DNA of 64,000 nucleotides from Blasia pusilla (Eukaryota; Marchantiophyta; Marchantiopsida; Blasiales), in assembly GCA_050084515.1 (NCBI GenBank), contig CM114275.1, positions 620,001 through 684,000 on the forward strand, written 5' to 3'. This document shows, one piece after another, positions 32,796 to 45,680 of the stretch. The notes beneath the pieces are model-generated. The model saw only the letters and a list, made by a program, of their open reading frames with translations, had not been told where the DNA came from and searched no databases. The stretch's first letter is position 1. Every line of letters starts with the position of its first letter. The translations under genes were made by a program, and so were the position numbers.

Positions 32796-35700
32796 CTACT
32801 TCTTGCGAATCAGCAGAGCTGCCACTCCACTGGCAACAATCCCCACTGCAGCTGCAGCTATCCCCACTCCAATGGCTCCATCTGTGACACACAACAATGG
32901 AACTATTACTGGGAAGGTGAACTCATATCTGCGACGAAAACTTGAATAAGCTCTCCCAACCAATTCTTCTTCACACTTCTTCCAAACTACTCAGAAAGAG
33001 CAAAATCGTCCTTTCCAAATGCTGCAGTGTGAAGCAGGCAGTAGTCCTGTGATTCATACCTTGGGCAATCTTGTCCTCAACCATCTTCTTTAAAACCTCA
33101 GCTTGCCGAAAATCTGGTGCAATCTGCCAACCATTTCCCAACAGTTGATAATTAGCATACCACACACTGTTCCAAACGCTTTCAACAAACTGAAAGCAAC
33201 AGTTGAGAAACAATACATATGAATATTGCTGTTTTCACAGAGACCAGGGAAACAACTTTTCATCCTCAAGCATGCCTTTACTCATTTGAACACACTGCAG
33301 AAAAGTCTTTCTTACTCTGGTCAGTTGTAATCACCAACCTATAGGTATTCACACATACAATCCCATCATTTCAAGTCGGCAATCTTAGTGAGTGTGGAAA
33401 TACTGTGTATTTAAAAAAGGATCCATGGAGAGAACACCAACATTAGCAACAAGACTAATTTCTGCATAGAACGGCACTTCCTAAATGAAGAGATGGATCT
33501 GATTTGTAAGCAACCAAACTTTACCTGAAGTGCTTGATCAACCATGCGTCGACTTTTTGTATAGTCACCTGCCCTGAAGTGGCCTACAGCTAGCAAGTAC
33601 AACAATTCCCTCTTTTGAAGAGGTCCGCCTTGGCCTGCTAAAGATGCTGCAGACACCACAAAAGCAGAAAGAACTCATTCAGTAAAGGTCTATTAGATTC
33701 ATCACAGACAACGTGATTTTTCTCTCCGAAGAGATGTTTTCTTGTGCAGAACAACTTCAGCCTGTAGCTCCCACAATAGGCTCAACGTAAAAAGCGAAGC
33801 TAGATTGATTTTTCCAAAGGAGAATCTCATAAGAGTCAGTTGCAAGCAGAGTGCGACAACTCCATGTGAAGATCAGAGAAACTCATAAATTTTGGAAGCT
33901 CACAAATAAGACATGCACACAACCAATACTCTAGTTTCTTTTCCTTTTTTCTCTCTTTTTTTCTGTTTGTCGTCTACTTTTTTCACCTTCCAGCATAGCA
34001 ATGCCGCGCTGCACATCTGCAGCTTGCCGCGAGTGCACAAGAGTCCATGCAAGCCTCATAATACTCTCATTCCTGTCAGTGCCCACAGACAGCCCTGCAC
34101 CATCTTGAGCTGCTTCTCGCTCACATTCCTGCACAAGTCCAACCCCTCCGAATCTTATCCTTCCACTCCAAACATAAATAGGCATCCCAATGAGACCAGG
34201 AAGGGCACATCCAGATGTCCAAAATAGGACGTGCTGAACTGTACTACCAGTCAGACTGGGACATGCCCATAAAGATTTCTAGATCATTACGTGCTCAATT
34301 GTCCTCCCAACAAGATTCAGTGACACATACAGATGTCAGAACCATTATGCACTCAATTGTACTCCCTGAAAGATTCCCAAATTGGCTGGACCCAGACCTA
34401 AGCACTCAAAACCACCTATGAAAAAATTGGGGTCCCCATACTCAGGCTCACCGCAATCAGAGTGTTATTTACCGAGGTTATAGCAAAGATCACCACCAAA
34501 TAGAGTATATCAGATACATTGTCTTCCAATATTGGAGTGAAACAAGGTTACCCACTGTCTTCTACATCATTTGGGCTTTACATTGATGAGCTAGAGGAGG
34601 TGCTACTTGGGGCTAATGGTAATCCACCTGAAATAGCTCACTGCGTGACACCATCACAGTTGTATGCAGAAGGCATTACTTTGATATCCAGAACAGCACA
34701 TGGCCTGCAACTTCATCTGAATATACTGTGGGGATTCTGCAATAGACCAGGAGAGGAAGTCAATCTACAAAAAACAAAAGTAGTGGTCTTTGGCTCTCAA
34801 CTCCCAGCAGCTCAAGAGTGACAGCCTTCTCGTATAGACAAGGATTGAGCACAGAAGCTATAGAGATTGTGGATGACTACATCCACCCTGCGCTAAAAGT
34901 CAACCTCAACTACCATTGGAGAATGAACGGCAGTTGCAGCAAAGCTAATGCAGGTCTGAGATTGCTCCACCTGCTGGAATCAAATTGCAGGAGATTGGAC
35001 ATGTGGCACACACCACAAAAATTCCAACTTTGCAAAACTATAGTCATTCCAACCATGCTCTGCGCTTAAGTAGGCTGAGGCCCAAGCCCCACTGGCTAAA
35101 GGGTTTGGATGTCCCACAAACTTTGCATGCGACCATGCTTGGGAATTAGGAAGACTACTCTTAGTGATCTGCTACTTATTGGTGGGAAACTAGTGGAGAT
35201 CCATACTATCAAAAATCTGAACACTTTCCTCCAGTGAGAATCCTTTGTCAGTGATAATGAGCTAGAAGAAGAAGCTTCCGCAGAAAGTGCTGCTCCTAGA
35301 ATCAAACCACAACGAGTGGCTTTGCATGTGGGGCATATCGATGCCTGATCTACCAACAAGCACTAAGAAGGACTTTTCTGAGGAGCTGCACAACACTTAC
35401 ATCTTATTATGAAGGCTGAACACCAACAGCTATTGGGGAGGAGAGACAATCTATCAAACAAAAGGATGACAAGGTTACGACAGGCACTACATAATGAGTA
35501 CAGTTTCATGGGTTACAACAGGCACTACTTAATGGTTACAGTCCCTCTCATGGGTCAATTGCCCAAAGCTGCTGCACTGGTAAGTAATCCCAATCAGGTA
35601 AAGTAGATGGTGTGGTGAAGAGTTTCTTGGTTGACACTTGGAAGCTCCGCACCAACGCATTGTTTGGTCAGCATTTACACTATAGGAGAGTGTCTCCCTC

Positions 35701-36559
35701 CTCTCATATGGTACCTTCTTCACTTCTTCCTCTCTCTACTCCCATCCCAGTCTCAAACACCGACCAACCAGCGCACGGGGTCTATGGTCGCAAGGCTACG
35801 ACAGGCACTACTTAATGAGTACAGTCTCGTGGGTCAATATTGCTAAGCTGGTAACACCGGAATTGTTTGACACATTCAGTAGCCTAGATTCATTGCCCAA
35901 AGCTGCTGCACTGGTAAGCAATGTTTCTTGGGGATCCCAATCAGGTAAAGTTGATGGTGTGGTGAAGAGCTTCTTGGTTGACACTTGGAAGCTCCGCACC
36001 AACACGTTGTTTGGTCACCACTAACACTATTTCAGAGGGTTTCCATCCTCTCATATGGTACCTTCTTCACTTCTTCCTCTTCCAACACCCACCCCCGTCT
36101 CAAGCACCGTCCAACCAGGGAGCGGGGTCGATGGTCACAAGGCTACAACAGGCACTACTTAATGATTACAGTTTCTCATGGATCAACCAAGATGGTGTAG
36201 TTGGACTGATATAAGATCCTCTCAAAGAGATATTCCATAAACTCTCCTCTTGGCGATCTCAACCCCAGGGCAGTGGTGTCCCCTGCCTAGGGCAAAGATT
36301 ACCCATGTTCGAGAGAGAGTACGCCTTGTGTACCTTTCAAGTGTGTAACTTGACTACGCTCCCCGGTCAAAATTTTGGGGGAAAAATCAGGCCTTCACTG
36401 AAAAAATTAACTCCACGTTGGAAATCCAAAACAGAGATGTTTGAAATCTGGATGAATTTGCCCGCCCGATGCGATCTAACTATCACACATATGGAAGGGG
36501 TCTCGGATAGGATATATGTCACTCTCACATATATGAAAGGGGTTCCATAGGCTTAGGGG

Positions 36560-36635
<76 letters not shown>

Positions 36636-36966
36636 GCTTAAATTCGACCGGAGATCTGTGCCGCGCATGGTCATGGCAAAGAAATTGCACCTGCGGCATA
36701 AATCTAGCAAAATGAAAGATTTCACAACCACTTCACGGATTGATTCATCTACTTGGAATATAATCTTCCGCATGATATCGCGGACAAGAGGAACGAACAA
36801 TGAAGGAATACAAAAGGCACACCCTCAATTCTCCACGAGGCGCAAACACATTCAAATGCATATCAGAACTCACCACAATCATCTCCGCATCGGTCCACGG
36901 CAGCGCATCTCCTGAAGAGAACTTGGAAATGATCGCATCCAGCCATCCCGGCATCGTTCCCGGCAT
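32796..36966 (-). CDS. FIS1: FIS1, mitochondrial/peroxisomal fission protein
   Basis: Five exons on the minus strand: 36966-36874, 34128-33987, 33646-33525, 33123-33060 and 32881-32796. All introns are GT-AG and the phases agree, giving 168 residues, the normal FIS1 length. FIS1 is a tail-anchored outer-membrane protein that helps recruit the dynamin-type division machinery to mitochondria and peroxisomes. Seen here: a short N-terminal arm; the TPR-like helical bundle with CEREAAQDG, RLAWTLVHSR, DVQRGIAMLE, RELLYLLAVGHFRAGDY and SRRMVDQAL; then PDFRQAEVLKKMVEDKIA; then a C-terminal membrane helix at about 143-162 ending in the short basic tail LLIRKK. The start is the first of two nearby ATGs (Met1 and Met5). 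Intron 1 is 2745 bp and carries repeat DNA. The gene looks intact. Confidence 0.93.
34440..35365 (+). mobile_element. LINE reverse-transcriptase relic inside FIS1 intron 1
   Basis: On the plus strand, antisense to FIS1, 34519-34821 reads SNIGVKQGYPLSSTSFGLYI, then LYAEGITLISRTAHGLQLHL, then EVNLQKTKVVVFG. These match LINE reverse-transcriptase blocks. The catalytic YADD is changed to YAEG. Downstream frames (IVDDYIHPALKVN, LLHLLESNCRRLDMW) extend the match across stops and frameshifts to about 35365. A dead, partial insertion. Confidence 0.82.
35471..36165. repeat. tandem repeat of about 280-347 bp in FIS1 intron 1
   Basis: The phrase GGYTACRACAGGCACTACTTAATG occurs at about 35473, 35511, 35794 and 36141. 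The last two full intervals are about 281 and 347 bp; the longer unit has about 66 bp extra. Shared blocks include TTGCCCAAAGCTGCTGCACT, CTTGGTTGACACTTGGAAGC and ATGGTACCTTCTTCACTTC. The repeats follow directly on the LINE relic. No known coding content. Confidence 0.88.
36563..36632. repeat. (CT)35 microsatellite in FIS1 intron 1
   Basis: Seventy bp of uninterrupted CT, read as GA on the FIS1 strand. It lies about 240 bp downstream of the FIS1 exon 1 donor. It is long and pure, so it should be highly variable in length. Confidence 0.97.
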
Positions 36967-39900
36967 TCGTTCACTCCCCAGACGCACAGTTGAGCCGCCT
37001 ATCCCCTCCCAATTTCAAATTACACGATTCAACAGCCAAACGACAGCAATTTCAATCAACTGCCACAATCCAACACCTATCACTGCAATTTTCAATGGAC
37101 CGGCCCTTTCACTACTCACTCCAGAGACTCCGGTCCTCCGCGGATATGACCTAAACAGAGAGAGCTGCGTACGATTTTCTCACAAGAACTGTACAGACCT
37201 GTTAAAGGGGAGTTGGTTATGTCTGCGTTCTGTTAAGCTAGCTCGTGGGGTCCAATCGGAGACGACCTGACACGCGGAACGAAAAATTATTCATAATGAT
37301 AAATACCCCAATGCTCCAATATCCTGCAGCGTTCGATACGAATACGGACGGCTCCGATTGAGCTTCATATTCCACGTAATTATGGACGATGAATAATGAA
37401 AAATTAGATAACAGATTCGGTGTCACGGAAACGGAGTGGAGCTGCCGTTACCTTAAAGTCAAGTCGCCTGAACTTCCACCGCGGTCCCATAGAAGACAAG
37501 ACACCCGCTCGTTGCCTTTATCGTGAGTACAAAGTTTACTCTACTTCTACTAGAAAGAACCCCACAAAATGTATATATTTTCTTTTCTTTTTATCCATTT
37601 GTTTACAAATTTATTCCAAACGTCACTCGTAAAAATGTTATATTTTTCGAATCAAAACCGAAATTAGAGAGAAATTAGTGGTAATTTCCATCCCAACTGA
37701 CATAAGTAGTAGGGCCTCTATAGGTATATAGGTAGGCTTTGTATTATTTCTTATGGGCTAAGGTTCCATTTGTTGATTTTCTAAGTTGCACACTTGGCCT
37801 ATCATGTTGTTAAGGGGCACTATGTGATGCACATAGGACCCTTGGATTGGAACTAGATGAGATGGGTGGGGAGAAAATAATTACCAAATATGTGTGTAGG
37901 ACACGTGGATAGGTTAGATGACCAAGGAAAAAAATAAGGAGGACTTTTCAGGGCCGTAATCAATTTCACATATTTGCTCCATCTTCTTGTGTTCGCTTGT
38001 GTTCGGGTTTTGTTCGCTCATGTTTGAGCTAGCCATTTACTAATTTGGTCTCACCATTTATGTGAACATCAATTTTCTTGTTGGAGATTTAGTTCGAATT
38101 TATTCGATTCATGTTAGGCTAGCCATTGGATTTGTTCTAGCTATGTATCGGATTTGAGTTGGTTTTTTTCTTCCTTCACTAGTGTTCCTTAGACCAAAGT
38201 GACCTTCTCGAGCCCCCCAAAGATGGTCCTATACTTTAGTCCATCTTAAGAGATTATGGAACTCTCCCAAATTCTATACATCCCCTTTTGATTCAACATA
38301 GGATCATTCCATCTACCTAATTTCTCCATACTTCAACAAAATCATTCTCAATCTCGACCCTTTTTGTATTTCTATTCTTGGAAGGAATGGAGAGGATCCC
38401 CCTCTATCCACTCTTTGTCTATTCCCCCCCCCCTTATTGTCCATCTTATTGCACTTGGACTTGAAAAACTAAGAACAAATATGGAGGTAGAGACAAGTCA
38501 ACATGTCTAGGCTAAGCAGGGAACATGCTTGCAGAGTGATTTCCAAGTAGAGTGAAACATCCGACTCCTCCACTCCAAGGCAAAATTAAACAACCTCTTC
38601 CTCCGCCCCCATTCCTTACTCTCGAAGTGTACTTGTAACGTCTCCATCTTAAGGAGAAGTAGACATCATTGACAAAAGCCCCATTTCTCCCACAAATAAA
38701 ACCTCATTGATAATTAAAACACTTCCCCTCTGTCAAGTCCAGGAAAAATATTCTCCCGCCCCATGAACACTCTCAAACCATAATAAATAAAGGGGCGATT
38801 ACTATTTTGTCTTATTATATTGCTATGTTGTCCTATTATACATATTGTGTCGATCCTAATAGTATGGATGAAGATTAATCCTTTTCTTTCTCCTTTGGAG
38901 TGTGCAAAGAGAAATGGGCACTCCCTAAATCTTCGTAGAGAGCGCATATTTCTCTATCTCTTTAGATAGAGAGAAATCTCCTCCGTCTATATATTTCCTT
39001 CTCATGTCGAAGATTATACACTATTCAAAATTCCTTATGAAGCCCTCCCTAGTTGAAAATTACATGAAGGAAGGGCTTACATGTTTCTCTTTAATCCCCC
39101 TTCCTCCTAGAAAATCTATCCATTCCCCCCTCGTAATTAACATTCCTTGTCTGTCTTTCTCTTTCACATTGGAAATTTGACACTTTGTAAAACAAAGCCA
39201 TTCAAAAACCTTCTTTGTGGAAACTTTATCACAATCTTGCTTCACCTTTCCTCTTAAAACTTGAATCTTATCTCTTGCCCATAGTATTACTTACGGCCTT
39301 TACATGTGGGAGTGGTTTATGGTTCCTCTTTAGGAGGGCTCATTTTCTTCGAAGTTCGCTTCAACTATTCACGTGGTGTCCAAGCACATCCTCACCATCC
39401 GATAGAGATGTGGGCTTCCATTTATCCTGATATGCTCGTATCATGTGTCCTCCATATTATTGCTACTTATTGCTAGATAGTTTTTACTACCTTCGCTAGC
39501 CTAAGCGCCACTCGAAGTGGCGCCTAGGCTAGCATCGATATAATTTTCTTCATGTCACGACTTTCATGCTCAATCACTCACTCGTACTCCTATCGTGGTC
39601 GTAGGTGAAGTTGTTTGCTGCCATGGCTGCTCATTTTCATATCACTCATTAATCATTTTTCCCTCTACATCGTATGCATCTACATCAATGTTTATATTTC
39701 GCAAGTTAACTTGTCTTTTTCCGTTTCCATCTTAAAATCATGGAAGCTTGGATTCATGATTCACAATCCTTGTCTTCTATTAAATTCATACCATACAAGC
39801 TTGTTATGTCATGCGCCTACTCTCCTCGAATGTCCATCTCAATGTTGCGGAAGTGTACGTTCAGTAGGACGCGCTCTCATCGCCAATATGCACCCAAACG

Positions 39901-42099
39901 CACTCACGTTAGTCTAGCTTTGGGTCAAGCGGCTTTCCAACCCCCGAGTCCTCGACTCCGCACTTCATCAAGCTCAACCTTCCCTCATTCCTAGATTCCC
40001 AACACGAGCAAGTCTTCCGAGACTTGGGACATACTTTCTGGTTAGTCTAGACACCTTAAACGGTGTTTGCGCGCCTCGCGGTCCTAACTATCCAACGGAC
40101 CTTGCATGAGCCCCCAACCAAGACTCAACAATATGAGTCACAAGTTGGACTCCAATAGGGACCTCCGAAATCCACTGTATTGGACTTGGTTCGGGTTTCG
40201 AATCCCAACGCCAAACTCATGATCCGTTCCGTGCCCTTGAGTCGCCCCGCGGTGCCCAAAGTGGGGTTTGAGTTCCAAGCATCCTTGGAGACCTCCCCCC
40301 TTATTTGTACTTTTATGAATCTAAGGGGTCCCCCTTCCTTTGGGAATGAGCACACCGACCCCTCTTTTTGGCCCTCACCCCGATTCACTTCTCAATCGGG
40401 TTTGGCACATATATCGTCTTTTGCATTAGCTTTTTCCAAGATCTTTGATGTGTTGAAACCGGCTTTGTATAAGCTTTCCAACGCTACCTTATTTGTCCCA
40501 AACGCATCTCAAAACTAAAAGTTATGGTCAAAAGTACATTTGGAAACTCCAAACGCTAGCCGCGCCCAAAGTCTAGTTCTCACCCTTGGCCGCGTCTCCT
40601 TCCAAGACTCATCTTTCTGAAGTCAGGGTTCCGCGTTTGGTTCCGATTTCCTTAGTTGCGATCAAAAATGCATGAAACACTTGAAACGCTCGCCGCGCTT
40701 GCGTCTCGTTCTTGTGTTTCTCTACCTCCAAAACGCAAACCATCCTAGCGTGAGCTCGCTAGAGTTCAGATGTTCCGCTTGGCGCTCATTTGGTTATGAG
40801 GGTCGTGACATGTTATGTCTCCTCACATGTCCTTTTGAATTCATTAAGTGAGTCACTTTATTTGATTCTCGCACTCGTTTCACACATTCATCTTTCACAC
40901 ATTACACATCGAAGCGTTACATTTTTTTTTCCTTATTCTCTTACCTACTTACTTGCTCATGCCTTGCTAACTGTTGCGGGTCGAATCAGTCAGTTATGAA
41001 ATCTAGTCGTTGCTTTGTACACTGAGCCTTCGCTTGGAGCTAGGCAGAACTCCACTCGTTAGTGGTAAACTTTTGTCCGCATTTGTGTCTTTTTCTAATC
41101 TGCTCATTGATTGTAGTTTGTAACATTAAATTTTTTCTAAAGCTAATCTTTTCGTTTCACTCAAGTATCAACATTCCCTATAAGACCGTCAGTTGCTCTC
41201 CTCCCTTTTGCGAGTAAGTGAGACTTTCCCTTCGTAGGTGATATTTCTTGCTTTTGATCATTTCCAATTCCTTGCTACTTTTCTTTCTCTTTCACATAGT
41301 ATGACAACAAACTTGTACAAGGCCTCTTGTATCTAAGGTCAATCAAAAATCTAATTTTGAGATGCGAGTATAATTTCAAGCTCATAGTAATCCACACTTA
41401 CTTGTTGGATTGGGCTCATTGCCTATAGCCCGCGGCTCGTGCTCGACAAGCCAATTTCTAGCTGAGGCTAGAATGCCCTCAGATAGACATTCATATTAAA
41501 TTTCATATTTTCAAAACAAGATTTCCACCATGAGTGCAATAAATACACAGTCAAAAAGCATAAATATGATATTAATGTCTACATGATGCGAGCTTACATA
41601 TGTGATATTCTCAATTGTAACCCTCTTTCCTTGCAACTATTATCTATTGTCAACTCTAGAGTAGGTATTTCCTCAAAATTCAACAGCCTCCATAGGGGAT
41701 TTTCAAGATAGAATCACTTTTAGATAGTCCACTTATCAACTAGAAAATGTCAACATGTAAGTATGAAAATGCTTCAAGAATCTACAACAAAGTACGAAAT
41801 ATACTTATGGTAAATCTTTGCATAATCCACTAATCAATGATTACTTAACCTTATTAGAGCTTCCAAGTCCATCTTCCAAAAATCTAGTAAGATTTTTGAT
41901 AATGGCAGCACGTCTTGTCGCCAAAAAGCATCCACTCAAAAAAGTCTCATGACCAATTTTCGAGGTCTCTCAAAAGATACTTGACTAACACTTGAGACCA
42001 GCATGTTTCCATTTTCCTTTCCTAATCTCCGTGGGTTTTATATACGAATAACATTTTTTTAGCATATGAAATTAAGATCCGTCTAGTTATTCTCTCTTT
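36967..42099. other. intergenic region, FIS1 promoter side to Helitron relic
   Basis: The first few hundred bases should include the FIS1 promoter and 5' untranslated region. Beyond that I see no gene. 39600-41050 is less AT-rich and may be old repeat DNA. A near-perfect 18-bp-arm hairpin lies at 39495-39533. Confidence 0.5.
39495..39533. repeat. 18-bp-arm hairpin with 3-nt loop
   Basis: GCTAGCCTAAGCGCCACT (39495-39512) and AGTGGCGCCTAGGCTAGC (39516-39533) pair with one mismatch around CGA. It is GC-rich and stands out from its AT-rich surroundings. Confidence 0.9.
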
Positions 42100-45000
42100 T
42101 TTCATTATACAAGCCATACATGCTTCTCATGTATCAATTAAGGCAGTCTATAGCCCTTGCATCTTCCTCAAGATCTTGCATCCTAAACAAAGGCATGGAC
42201 GCATTACGTATCAGTAATCTTGATATGTCAAAAGAGGATCGAGCTTTATCAACACTTGGTGAAATACTAAATAAATCAGTTTGCATATTCCTAATAGTCA
42301 AGGATGGCATAGAAGACATCTGAAAGATTTGAAGGCTATGGTAAATAAGTGGGGCATGCCACATTTCTTTTTGACATTGACTTATAATGAAATCTCTAAT
42401 AGTAGATGAATAGAGTTCTCTCAGCTATAATCCTTGCTTAAAAAGATGAATAACTCATTTGCATGGAAAGATGCACCATGTAAGTATGTTGCATTATTTC
42501 ATGTTTGATTGCACTTTTTTTTGAAAAGTTTCATTAATGGAAGTCCCCAAATTCTTTGTGAGGTTTTACATTATGTCATCCAATATGAATTGCACGGGAG
42601 AGGCAACCTACATAGTCATATTATTCTCCGGTACAATGAATTAGAATTACATGACACAACAACAAAAATATACTCATATATTCCAACTCCTCATGATACT
42701 AACTCCAACTCTTTTATAAGGCACAAATCAAAATCTGCAGAAGATCAACTACTTGATTATGTTCTTAAGAAACAGTTGCATGTGTGTAGGCCTGCAGCTT
42801 AGAGTAGAAAAACCCACTAATCAATGCTTCTATAAATTGGGGTTTCCAACAAAAGTATGTGGGAATTTAACTCCATCCATTGACCCACTCAACCATAAAT
42901 GGCGTTACAACCATCTCGTATTGCAGGACAAGAATATAGTTCCCTATCATCGTCTTGTGTTGATTCTCTCGGATGCACATATAAAACTACAACATGTCAT
43001 AAATGTTGATTGGTCATTCTAGTTAATTAAATATGCACTAAAAGTGAGCCTCTTGGAACACTAATATTGATACAAAGACGACATTCAACCTCGGCCTACA
43101 AGGTTTGGAAGAAATCCAACTAAAGTTAGTATCACGCGAAGTGTTAAATAGATCAGTTTGTTCCATAGAGATTGCCCTCACTGCATTACAGATACCCATT
43201 ATCTCTAGATCAATTCTGTAGTTTACATTAATAGCAACCCTCCATTTAGACGCACATCATTAAATTGTTATTCATCTCTTGTATGTTTTCACCCTTTTCA
43301 ACTCTATTTCCATCGCCCACCATCATTATCCACCTTAACATTCACTGCATATTGGGTGACATGTAAAGTCCTCAAGGAGAAAAAAAGAAGTTAGTAGCCT
43401 CACAAGCATTGACAACCTAGGAGGATTTATCTACAATAAATTTAAACTTGTCCATTTCTCTGACTATAGTCCAATACATCATCTCAATGAGTATTGCTTC
43501 AACATTTTCTTATCCAAGATTGTATTTTGATCAGAGTATGAAATTTTGTCTTATAAAAAACCTGGTTGGAATTAATTACACGAGTATATCCATAGAAGTA
43601 TCATTACATCTACAAAAGATATCCATTCTTTTATTTTTGACTATGCAGCAAAGAACATGTGGAGTTCTATCCATGCTCCAAAGGCAGCCCACAAAATGGA
43701 TGAGTTAGTTTCTGAAGCCCTACAAACAAAATCAAATTTCCTCAATACATTCTCGAATGCTAATGATCTGGTGAAGTCATGCATTATTTCTAGTAGTAGT
43801 ATAACTCATACTTTCTAAGCAGTCTGCTTAACATGTGATTAATTTGGAGTGTTCCTATTGCTTAGAAATTAGAAAAGTGGCCTTCACTTCATGACATGTG
43901 CTAGTGGTACAAGGAAGTCTTATTTCATGAATTTTATGGCTGAATTTTGAAAAAAATAAAGGATTAGAAATTATGTTGGTTGCAACACTCATGCTTAATC
44001 CATCTGCTACAACATTACCTTCAACATTTAGTATTCCTATTAAAGGGGATTTACCTTGAAGTTCCCTACTTTCAATATATAACATATATCCATGATTAAA
44101 ATCAGAAAATTTTATAATCATTGATGAATGTTCGATGATGACATCTAGGTTGCTTTAGCTTGTTGCAATACGTTTAAATGACGTGTCACCGATAGAAGGT
44201 TTGGATCCATTAATTTGGAAATAAACTAATGGTTTTACTAGGTGATTTATGTCAACTCCCCTAGCATGTATACAAGTATGTATGCACAAAACTTAGACTG
44301 ATTGCAATCAGTGTCATATTTCTTCTTCCCTTTTTTGGAGCACCATTAAAAGTACTCACTTGCGACACCAATTCGATAGGCAACTTATCTTGATTTCTTA
44401 ACCTTTTTTAACACAATTAGATTTAGAAAACCACTACATTCAGAGATTGATAAATGTTTGCTTCATTGTGTTGTCTCACAAGTAGAGGCTCTTTATTACA
44501 TTTCCATTGACATAATTGTCATTTGTTCCCACATACTATATGAGAACAAATGAAAGTTGTATTAATGGAAATATGAAGCTATTCAATATAGTCTCTTTAC
44601 GTCATTTATTCGGGGAAGCAAGTATAGTTGAAGTACCAATTCAGACTGATGCATTAAATTTTGCGAGTTTAAAAGAATAGTGCAACAAGGATGACTTTCA
44701 TCAGATTCTTTTTCTAGTTATAGGATGTAGATTGATCTTGACAACAAATCTCAATACAAAAAAAGGTGGAGTTAACGGATATGTGGGAGTAGTTCACAAC
44801 TTGATAGTTCATGATAGTTATATTAAATATATTTTAATCCCATTAGCAATTGAAAAGAACCCCATTAAAGTCAACATATTTGTATCACACTTCATCTATA
44901 CCAAAGACCGTTCTAAGTACTATAAATGGACCTTCCCACTAATGTTGTCAACCTTGCAAGGCTCCTTTTGGAAGAAAATTTCAAAAGAGCTTGAGCAAGA

Positions 45001-45680
45001 TCGATTCGTGTTATCTCATCCACCACAACTAAAAATGGGATACGCATACAATATAGGAATACTAGCTTTTGTAAAGCACGATGGGATAACAAAAAGAGAT
45101 ATTTTCAAGTTGATAGACGAGAGGAAATTTTGGGACTCTAATTTTCGTGACAAGAAAGGTGCTCTACCTGAAACAAATATTTCAAACATATTTATTCTTA
45201 TTCATTGATGCTATTAATATCAACAACCTCACCTTTTCATTACAAATTTTTATTCTTTGTATAGGGATTAAAAAAAAGGCACTACTCTTGAAAGAGGTGG
45301 AGTTTAGTGAATAAAAGCTCGCCAAATTAGAAGCAGCCAAAGAAGTGGCAAAGATTGCAGGTACCATTATGCTACAACAATAAACAAAGCTCATACATAT
45401 ACTTATAGCACCCATGGAAGTAGTTGTAGACTTATCGACAAGTCAAGCTACAACATTTATAAGAAAAATGCATGAGGCAAGGAAGAAAGGGCTTCTACTC
45501 AATGTACAACGAGATATATTGGCACCTATTATTATAAATCAAGATGATCTAGGAGAAGACACAATAGCTCCAATCCCACTGTCAACCATACCCTTAGTTA
45601 CTACTTTTGCTTACAAAGTACTTTCAAGCATAGATGTTGATTTCCTTTCAGCTACTAGAAGACAGAGAGACTATTGAAAC
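42100..45680 (+). mobile_element. decayed Helitron (Helentron-like) Rep/helicase relic
   Basis: On the plus strand, frames from 42120 to about 43400 follow a Helitron Rep domain. First comes KDLKAMVNKWGMPHFFLTLT. Then HYVIQYELHGRGNLHSHIIL, which holds the HUH-type metal site as HSH. Then KNIVPYHRLVLILSDAHIKL, and then DWSF-stop-LIKYALK, the place of the two catalytic tyrosines. At 44700-45205 the frame LTTNLNTKKGGVNGYVGVVH and the segment after it resemble the C-terminal part of a PIF1-type helicase as found in these elements. The part between about 43400 and 44600 is unrecognisable. There are several stops and frame changes. I could not place the termini. Confidence 0.7.
44494..44580. repeat. 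imperfect hairpin within the Helitron relic
   Basis: TCATTTGTTC and GAACAAATGA form perfect inner arms around about 13 nt at about 44519-44551. The flanks CATTTCCATT and AATGGAAATA extend the pairing, giving arms of about 30 bp. It might be internal to the element or a nested foldback. Confidence 0.65.

Noticed and set aside
35409-36215. Tandem direct repeats considered as a CRISPR-like array
   Set aside because: The repeats are hundreds of bp long with imperfect spacing inside a plant intron; there are no short repeats with unique spacers and no cas-like genes.
40180-40230. B-box-like GGGTTTCGAATCCC, suggesting a tRNA or tRNA-derived SINE
   Set aside because: No A box, acceptor stem or anticodon arm could be paired on either strand.
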